Shown here in pieces: positions 51,349 to 61,300 of a DNA stretch of 64,000 nucleotides. The notes under the pieces are model-generated. The model ran no database searches. It was not told the origin of the DNA and saw only the letters and a list, made by a program, of their open reading frames with translations. This DNA is from Paludibacteraceae bacterium. GTDB lineage: Bacteria > Bacteroidota > Bacteroidia > Bacteroidales > Paludibacteraceae. The stretch spans positions 1 through 64,000 of the forward strand of contig JAGCWA010000042.1 in the NCBI GenBank assembly GCA_017962085.1, given 5' to 3'. How positions within the stretch are numbered: the first letter of the stretch is position 1; the number at the start of each line of letters is the position of its first letter. A program made the translations under genes and the position numbers.

Positions 51349-52047
51349 ATGAATAACAGATTTTTACTGATTGCCTCACTGGCGTTGAATGTGGTGTTGC
51401 TGGGTGTATGTTTGTATGATCATTTTATCAAGGATGATCGTGACGTGCGGACGGCGGATGTCGCGTCGGACAAAAGTGTGGTACCTGCGTTCCAGATGGA
51501 GGTGCATGACGGTGACATCGTCTTTATGGGCGAGAGCCGTTTGGGGTCGTGCAATTGGTCTATGTTGTTGGCGAATGAGCGATGCAAAACGTTGGCGTAC
51601 AGTGGCAATTCCCTTAAGGATGAGCTCAATCGCATCAATCTGTTGTTTAAGGATGTTTCCCCAAGAAGATTTTTCATGATGTATGGGGAACAAGAGCTTT
51701 TGGATGGCCGTGATGTGGGAGAGATCTCACAGGATTATGAACGGCTGGTCTCCCTTCTGAAGGAGCGTTTCCCCTCGACGGAGTTCGTGCTGTTAACCGT
51801 ACTGCCGATAGGAATGCAAGGGGACAACGAAAAGAACCTTGCGTTGTTGAACAAACTGCAAACCTTGAATATTTTTGTGAGGTCGATAGCTTCCCGTTAC
51901 GATTTCCCGTGCATTGACATCTCCAAGGACTTCGCGACGCCCGAGGGAATGCTGAATCCTCGTTATGGTACGATGGACGGTTTCCACCTGAATTATGCCG
52001 CTTATGTCATACTGAAGGAGCGTATAAACGATTATATGCGGGATTGA
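51349..52047 (+). CDS. SGNH/GDSL-type hydrolase, membrane-anchored or secreted
   Basis: ATG 51349 gives 232 residues with an N-terminal hydrophobic segment (about 5-25), which may be a signal peptide or an anchor. The hydrolase core has the block I Ser in IVFMGESRLGS (GES in place of GDS), a block II Gly in LAYSGNSLKDE, MMYGEQELLDG where block III Asn is expected (GEQE replaces GxND, so the oxyanion residue is atypical), and block V GTMDGFHLNYAAY with Asp and His. Esterase or lipase-like action on a carbohydrate or lipid ester is likely; substrate unknown. Confidence 0.8.
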   Translation: MNNRFLLIASLALNVVLLGVCLYDHFIKDDRDVRTADVASDKSVVPAFQMEVHDGDIVFMGESRLGSCNWSMLLANERCKTLAYSGNSLKDELNRINLLFKDVSPRRFFMMYGEQELLDGRDVGEISQDYERLVSLLKERFPSTEFVLLTVLPIGMQGDNEKNLALLNKLQTLNIFVRSIASRYDFPCIDISKDFATPEGMLNPRYGTMDGFHLNYAAYVILKERINDYMRD

Positions 52048-52311
52048 GGCATATATTCCGCTTTTTTTCGTAAAAAAACCCTCATTGTGTGTAGAATCTT
52101 ACGTGAAAAAATTTTTTGTTTGGTTCTAATTAATTATTTTTGTCGGATAAGTGTGTCGTGGCGCTTCGTAAAAACCATGGAAAACCGATGGTGGGGAGAG
52201 TATTTGATGCACTGTATGAAATGGTACTTGTAGTGAGTGCTTGAGTATGTAAGATTTAGTCGTTCCGCCTTTGTTGGATAGTGAATGCGGTACGGCTTTG
52301 GGTGTATTGAA
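52048..52311 (+). promoter_or_regulatory. Upstream region of the giant protein gene
   Basis: 264-base non-coding gap. A -7-like TATTTTTG lies at 52135-52142, with TTTG at 52115-52118 (spacing 16, shorter than usual). About 170 bases of leader follow. I see no second gene or clear riboswitch here. Confidence 0.4.
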
Positions 52312-55300
52312 ATGAATAAAGTGAATTTTTGTATGGAACAAAAACAAACGCGTCTTTTTCATAAAACGTTTTCTATTCTTTGGAGTCGTGTTCTCGCGCT
52401 CTCCATCTTCTCTTTTGTTGCCGTTGCCGCAGGGGCGCAGACCTTGTCGGTGGATGGCACCACTGTTACTAAGGCTTGCGTGGGAGAACCAATCGTTTTG
52501 ACGGGTAGTGGGTTTACTCGTGTGGATCCTGATCGTCTTATTGCTGCAGATGTTTATGTCTCGTACGATGGGGTCTCTTGGGCGAATGCGAATGTGACTG
52601 CGACGGAAGATCCTGCGACGCACTTAATTAAATGTGTGTTGGACATGGGGAATAGAGAGGCTCGCTACTATATGGTTAACCAACAAAATCCAGGGCAGAA
52701 GACTAACACAGTCACCGTGTCGGTGAGCAACGATTGTGAGGCGGTGTGCCATGTCACTTCTACAGGCGATTATTTCCTCGGAACGGATTTTAACCCAGCT
52801 AATCCCAATCAGGGAATCAACTGGAGTACCACCCCTCCTGGGAATTTGATCTCCTATTTCCAAGATAATAACATCCGTTTCTGGCGATTTAACGGAGGTG
52901 GAAACGGCTCAGTGGAAAGAAACTGGACCTATGCGGGACAGGTTCCTTTTTTGGATCGCAATCCGAAAGCAAACCCGTATAACAACTATTATTACGTGTT
53001 CCGGCCTAATGATTGTTCTGATGGAACACCGTTTAAGCTGGGATTCCCTCGCGGTGATTTTGCGAATAAATATTATCGTTTTGTGATGCGTTTGTATGTG
53101 GATTTGTCCGGATGTTCGGATAGATCTTCCCTTGACCGTGCGATGATGAATATTCGTACGGACTTCGGTAACGACTCCTACAATGCGATTGATATAAAGG
53201 TCTATAACGATGCGAACAACCAGCAGATCGGAACGTACAGCTATGCTAGAAGGGGCCATTTGGATAATACGATTATCGGTAATGGCCAGTATTCTGTCCT
53301 CGCTACGGAAAGAAGCGTGAAATATTTCCGTATTGAGGTGACATTCTATGGACAGTTTTTGGGTAATCAGACCGAATTTGTCCTTTACCCACAATTCCAG
53401 CAATGGAGTAATTCGTGTGCAAAGGTTGCTATCGACTATATCTCCGCTGAGGTGGAGAGCATCTGTATGGATAACGGCGCTGTCTGTAAAGGTGATAGTG
53501 CGATTGTCAATGCCGCAGGTTTCCCGAAGGATGCTAAATACGTATGGGAAGTGCAGGAAAATGGACGTTGGCAGGCTGTGTCAATTGGTGGTTTTTCTAA
53601 CCCTAGCCCATTGAATGACAGGCAGAGTGTGGGAATCCCCGTGGAATTCGTGGGCAAGAAAAATTACCGAGTGAAGGCGAATGGTACCCATGGAGACGGA
53701 AAACCTTATGAGGTGATTATCCCATTCACGGTGACGGGTAAGGATTGTGACCCTGTGCAACCAACGGATATTCAGTTGCCGACGGATCCGTTCTGTGTGC
53801 CGAACGATAGGGAGGATGGTATGTTCTCCGTCTACCCACTGGATGCAGATCGGCATGTGGGATATACATGGTCGTTCACTACACCAAGAGGCGAGACGTT
53901 CGGTAGCGATAAACTCTCTTTCTCGGGTGGTGATTTGATTGAAGACAGACGTGGTGGAAAAGTCAATCTTGTTCTGAATGCAGAGGCAGAGGAAGGCACT
54001 TATACGGTTACTGTTCAGCCATTCAAGGAGATTGTCGATAGTACTCAAAGACCTCCTAAAACATATAAAGATTTGAGGGGTAAGGCAATCTCCTCAACTT
54101 TCAATGTCTACCGTACTCCTCAAATTCAAGTCATCAAAGAGGGTACGGACCCTCTGAACCAGTCTGAGGTGGAACTTTGTCCGACCGACCGTAACCAAAC
54201 ATTGGTGGCGGTTGCGAACATAAAAGATGGATTCTCTTCCAGGTATCAAAACGACTATGTATATACATGGAATGATGGGACGAAAGGCCAGAGGAACTCT
54301 GCCACGGTGGATTTCCCTGCATTGGGATCTTGTAACGGATCTTACAAGAACCATAAGGTATCCGTTACCGTACAAATCAAGAACGTGGGCTGTCCTACTA
54401 CAGCGGAGCAGTCGTGGAAACTGGGCAAGATAGAGAAGCCTACCATCGATTGTAGCTCTCTTCCTGATTTGGACAACTATGTTTTGGGCGTGAAGGAAAA
54501 GACCAAGTCGATAGAATTGGATTTCCCTGATTACACTGCAGGTTGCGAGACCGACCCGTTGCTTCGCATCGAATTGCATTACGTACCGAAGTCGGGCGCT
54601 AATATAGAGAAGACGTTTGAGGCGAGGAAGTCCAAGTTCGATCGGTTGAATCGTACGGTCGAATTGCCTGCGGGTGCTGGCTCTGTTGTCTATACGGTGA
54701 TAGATGGTTGTGACAATGCTGCGTTCTGTACGAAGACGATCAAGGTGCAGGATGTGACTCCTCCGAATGTGAAGTGTGAGGATATCCCATCATACGAGAC
54801 CCGTCTGACGATTCAGGATGGATGTGAGGCTAAACCAGGCTATGACGAAGTGACGTTGCCGACCATCTCTGCTCCTAAATTGCCGGATCAGAATGGTGTG
54901 GATGGTACGATCACGGGCGTATACAAGGGTAGGGCATATAACCCTGTCACCGAGCCTTCGACGACAAACCCTAACTTCTCCCTCTTTGATACGAGAGTGG
55001 GTCTGAACGACAATTATAAGGTGGGTACAACCTACATCCTGTGGGAGTTCACCGATGCCTCCGGCAATTCTGCATACTGTCTGCAACCTATCCGTGTGAT
55101 CGATGACCACAAGCCTCAGGTATTCTGCCCTTCGAACAGTATCGGAGACGTGTCGAACAAGCCTGGCTATTGCGGTCTTTCCATGAATGCGTTGATCGCC
55201 CAACTGAAGGAGTTGCCTTCCGCCAAGGGTTTGTGCTCCGACTCTACGATAGTATACCAACCGGTATTCTTCTACCGCAATGTGGCGGACCTGGATTTGG

Positions 55301-58300
55301 AGGAGGTGCCGACTTCGAAGTTCGACGACATCATCTTCGACATCGACGAGACTTATGAGGTGGTTTGGCGTTTCTACAAGAATAACGATCGGAGCACTGG
55401 TATCTACGAGGATTGTGCGCGTGAGTTCACGGTGCGAGACACGGAGTCTCCTTCCTTCGATTGCTCTTCGTTGGAGACCGTCCGCGTAACAGCTAACTCC
55501 TACAAGCCATTGAATAAGGGATTCGAATATTTGGACTATGCGTCGAAGGATTCTGTGGTGATTAAGGAGGGTGTGGGACCTGCCGCAACGTCCGTCACTT
55601 ACAAAGGTACATTGGCGACTGCTTTCGAGTCTGGAATTATCCGTCTCATCGCTCCAAGTGAGGTGCAAGACAACTGCGATGGCGACATCATCGTGGATGT
55701 GACCCTTACCGGACCGAATGAGCGAGGCGAGGAGAAGACAGAGAAGATCAGAAACCTCAAACAATTGGAGGATCATAAGTTCTACGTGGGTCTTACTACC
55801 ATCGATTTCAGATTCATCGATGAGAGCAATAACGAGGCAACTTGTTCGCAGAGCATCATCGTGACGGCGGGTACGACGCCTATCCCAGATTCATGTCCGA
55901 AGGACCTGACGCTTTATGCTGATGAGAATTGCAAAACGGTCTTTAAACTGGAGAAGACTACCATGCCTACCGCAAAGATCCCTGTCAATCAAGAGGGTCT
56001 TTGGTTCAACTTCCGTTATAAGGTGATCGAAGGTCTCCACTTTGACGAGGAGTGTAGCGTCGCGATGCAGTATTTCCCGAATAATTTGACCGGTCTGAAT
56101 GGAGTCCATTCTGCCACAATTGAGGGTAAGACGCAGCAATTCAATATCGATTATTTGTGTGAACAATATCTGAACGATTGGGACAAATTCAAGGATTCGG
56201 AACACAATACATGGAACGCTTGGTCGGATGCCTATGCGCCGGCTGATCCGAAGGAGAAAATCCTTTCCTCATCGGACAAGTTGACCACGGTGGTTGAATA
56301 CACGGGTTATCCGTATGAGGTGGAGATGTTCGATTCCACAGGTAATAGTATCGCTTTGGTTGAAAATCCTTATCGAAATGATGATATCGCGCCTGAGCGC
56401 GTCATTTATACCCGTTACTATGGTGGCTCGGGTAATGCCCATGAGTGTAACAACTTCTTCCATACTTGCAAGTATGCGGATATCAAGATGAAGAACAACT
56501 TCGACAATGTGGTGTTGAACCAGACATTGACCAAGGGTGTTTATACGGTTGTTTATCGTTTCCAAAACGAGAAGGGTGGTTTGCAACGAGACAGTTGCGT
56601 CCAATATATTACTGTGGTGGATACGATTCCTCCTATCCTGGATTGCGGTGACTGGAACAAGTCGGGTACTTTCCCTGCCAACGAGGAGTGTGTGACTCCA
56701 GTAGAGGAGATACCTTGGTTCAAGAAACCGACCGTGGCGGATTTGAAGGTGAGGGATAACTGCTCGGTGGACCCGAATGATTTCACCATCACATGGAACA
56801 GGAACTGGAACCATTACAATATCTCCGCCGAGTCTGCCCTGACCGATCCGTTGGGAATCGGTGTGACGACCATGACATGGTACGTGGCGGACGCATCGGG
56901 TAACGTTAGCACTTGCGAACAGGTTATCACGGTAGAGGATGTTACGGGTCCTGTTGTTGATTGTTCTTTGCTGAAGGACATTGTGGTGGAGACCGAGACG
57001 AATTGTGAAGCTTCCGCAAAGACGGTTCAGGCGGCTGGTCTGGATATCCCTTATGCGTTAGACGATAAGTGCTCCCCTACGGGCAAACCAATCCCTGGAG
57101 AGGGTACCCGCAGCGACGGGAAGGATGTCTTCAATGATCCTTATCCAAGAGGCACGACGGTCATCACTTGGGTGTTCAAGGATGCTAAGGGCAATGAGTC
57201 CGTATGTAAACAGAACGTGGTGGTGGAAGACCGTACCGCTCCTGTGTTCGAGAACTGTTTCAAGATGCCGGAGGTTGTGATCGAATTGCCTGCGGATGAG
57301 TGTGCGGCTTCTCAAGCAGAGGTGAAGGCTTCGCTCGGAACGCAGACCGCTATCGATGATTGTGACGGAGATATCGCTGGTGTGCCTTATGTCTTGTCTC
57401 CTGACGGAGCTTCATTGTTGAATCTCTATGACTCGTTCAAGAAGGACACTTCGTACACCATTATATGGGTGTTCGTCGACCTCTCAGGCAATGCGATAGA
57501 GTGCTCCCAAAAATTGACCATAGTGGATACTACTCCTCCTGATCCGTCAGGTGTTTGCCCTCCTCCTACGAAGGAAGTGTCGGCGAAGACGGTCTGCTCA
57601 GTCACTTATGATGAGCTGCAACTGCCTACCTTGGAGCAGATGAAGATGAACGATCCTTGCGATGGTGTTTTGTATCCGACCGTCGTGGCGAAGGTGGTTC
57701 TACCTGATGGTGTCACACTCGTTTACTATAACGACGAGTTGAAGGATGTGACTTATCCTGTCGGCACCCATACCTTCCTCTGGATTTACGAGGATAAGGG
57801 TGGCAACTTGGATACTTGTACGATGCTTCTGACGGTGAATGATTCCATCTTGCCTGTCTTGGAGGATTGTGATGTGGATCCGGAGATCCACTTGACGGTG
57901 GATGGCGACATTTGTGCCATCGACCCTGCTAATGTGAAGATTTATCTCCGTGAGCCAAAGGCTTATGACGAGTGCGATGATTACCGCTCGGGTCTGGGTC
58001 TCACATGGATGACTCCTGTCGTTGAGCGTTTCTTCATTGACTCAACGCTTATCATTGGCACGGCGGGTGATACGCTTGGCTATCGGTTCGACTCGACTCT
58101 GGTGGCGGATGGTGTCACTAAGAAGTGGGATGAGGATGTATTCCCGAAAGGAAAGACGATGTTGCGTTGGACCTTTACGGATCAGTCCGGCAACCAGGTG
58201 TTCTGCGAAAAGAGTGTGACTGTCCATGACTTCACTCCTCCTTATTTCGATTGTGACAAGATTGACCCTGACACACTTCGTCCTGAGGCCTACAAGGGTG

Positions 58301-61300
58301 ATTGCGAAGTGGAGTTTGGCAACCTTAGAAGAGATGTGCTGGATAAGTTGGCGTATAAGGCATGGGATGCTTGTGCGGGCGATTCAGTGCCTGGTGTGCT
58401 GACGTTGAATGGTAATATGGAGCTTCCTGAGGAATACACCATGTCTGTCGGTATCACTTACAAACTGTTGTGGCTCTTCATCGATGAGGATGGCAACAAG
58501 ACTACTTGTCCTCAGTATATCTTGCCTTCTCACTTGAATGATATAGATTTCGATTGTAATACGATTAAGGATACGGTCGCTTATGCGCAGGAGGGTGAGT
58601 GTGCCATTACGGCGGACAGCCTCCGATTGTGGACTCCTGTCGCTTTGGACTCTTGTGCGGTTCTTTCAGGCTTCGGCGGTGAGTTTGAAGCTATTGGATT
58701 CCGCTCCGACTCGTTGTCGATGACTGCGCCATTCCCTACTGGTTATACTCAGATTAAGTGGATGTTCGTAAGTCCATGGAACTTGCATGATACGTTGTGG
58801 TGCGACCAGAAGGTGACCATTTTGGGCAATAAGCATTTCGACCTGAATTGCGACGAGCTTACACCTACCCGTCGTGACACGCTGGATGATTGCGGTCCTA
58901 CTGATCCGTTGACGTTCGTGATCGATACGCCGAAGGTGGCTGATCCATGTATCGTTGACGAATCTGACCCTGAATATTGGAGGGTGGGCGTTGGTGTCCG
59001 CTCCGATAACAAGCCTCTCAACGCTGCGTTCAACTTGGGTTATACGACAATCCAATGGACATTCACAGACTTCACGAAGGCCATCACGGATACTTGCGTA
59101 CAGTCGGTTGAGGTGCGTACCTCTTTGGACATGATATTTGATTGTGATGCCTTGAATAGGGATACCATCAAAGTGGATGTGAAGGAGGGTGAATGTACCG
59201 TGGATGCTTCTAAGGTGAAGGAAAAGATTAAGAGACCGTTCGCACTCCATCCTTGTCCGGCTGAGTCTGGTGTGGATACCATTTGGGGTGTTCCGTCGAG
59301 GAAGTTCGGCATGTCTATGGACTCTGCCTTCTATATTGGCTTGTCTGAGATCGTTTGGACCTTCGTCGATCCTTCGCATACGTTGGTGAACGACTCTGTG
59401 ACCTGCTCTCAGTGGGTGCGTGTCGGTGACGTGAACGAGATGCCTGTCAAGTGCGAGAACTTTCCTGACATGGTATTCCGCTTAAGCCCTGATGATTGCG
59501 AAATCTCTTGGAAGGAGATGAATATCAATGTTCCAGGCATCGTGGATCTGTGCTCCCACAATATTATAGACCCGGTTGTGACGAGGTCCTCCGGCAAGAG
59601 CTTGACTGCTGTTACTTCTGTGGTGGGGAAGGATACCATTGTGGCGGTGACGGCGGAAGATTTCACTGTCGGCATCGATACGGTTCGTTGGACCTATTCG
59701 TTCCAAGGTCAGTTGTTCGTCTGCGACCAAGTGATCACGGTGAAGGATAGTATGGCACCTCTCTATGATTGTAAGAATTTGGAGCCAATCGTTGTGCCTG
59801 CTGTTCCTGGTAAGTGCTACGTTAACGCTAAGGCAGTGTTCGATTCTCTTCCTAATCCATGGCCTCAGGCTGAGGATGCTTGCAACCAACAGAAGATTGA
59901 TGGACGTGTCTATATGGAGGATGGACAAGAGTTGACTAAGGCATCTTCCTTCCTTGTCCCTGTTGGTGAGCATATCCTCACTTGGATCTTTATCGACGAG
60001 ACGATAAACGAGTTGGCGGATACTTGCTCGCAACGTTTGGTGGTGATGGGTGACCAAGCTCCGATATTCAATTGTGAATCATTGCAACACGACCCAATTC
60101 TGGTGGAGGGTTGCGACACCACGCTTGATAATACGTATATCACTACTCCTTATGCGTTGGATGCTTGTACGAACGACTCCGTCAAGGGCGTGGGCAGAAG
60201 ATTGGATGGTGGTAAACTCTATGGTGTATACCCTGTGGGTACTACTTCCATCGAGTGGGTATTCATCAGCCCTTACTCGACATTGGCGGATACATGTATC
60301 CAAAATATTACTGTCCTGACGAAACAGGAACTGGATCTCCACTGTACCGACGTGAACGGAGACACTATCTCTGTGGATGTGGCGGAGGGCGAATGCTTCA
60401 CTTCCGTGAAACTGGAGACTCCATACGCTTTGCACCCTTGCCCTGAACAGTCTGGCGTACAGAAGATCATGGGTGTCCCTTATCGCTCGGATGGCAGACA
60501 AATTACTGACTCCTTCCGTACGGGCGTGACGGTTGTCACTTGGGTCTTCACGGATAATTCGGGTACGATGTACAAGAATGTGGATACTTGCTACACGGTT
60601 GTTCAGGTAGGTGACATCAATAAGATGCCGGTGGATTGTAAGAATATGCCGGATACGACGATCATCCTCCCTGCGACTGACTGTGAAATCTCTTGGAAGG
60701 AAATCAACTTCAGCGTGCCTGAGGTGCGCGACTTATGCTCCGATTCGTTGATCACGCCTACGCTGACAAGATGGTCAGGCAAGGAGATGAGCGAGAGCTT
60801 CACTGTCGGACCAGACACGATATACTGGAATTATAACTTCTTCGGACAGGTCGTTACTTGTGCCCAAGGTGTTTTAGTGCTGGATTCTGTGGCTCCTGCG
60901 TTCGATTGCTCGACGCTGAAGGATACGGTCATGGTGGCTAAACCGGGCTTGTGTGACGTCTCCTCGGAGGAACTGAAACTCTTCTTGGGTGATCCTGTGG
61001 CGATAGACTCTTGTACGAATGCCGAGGTGCACGGCCGTGCATATGTCTGCAACGTGCTCTCTCCTGATGGTACATCAGCTTCTCCTGCCGCAGATGGCGG
61101 ATGCCTCTCCGTGGATAAGGTTTCCGTTAAGGTGGGTGATATATTGTCCATCCATTGGGTGTTCCAAGATTCTCTGTTGAACGCTGTGGCGAAGGAGTGC
61201 GACCAGACAGTCTCCGTGAAGGGTACGGCTGAGCCTGTGTTCGATTGCTCCGCTTTGAAGGATACTATTCTTTACCTCGAACTGGATCAGTGCGAACTGC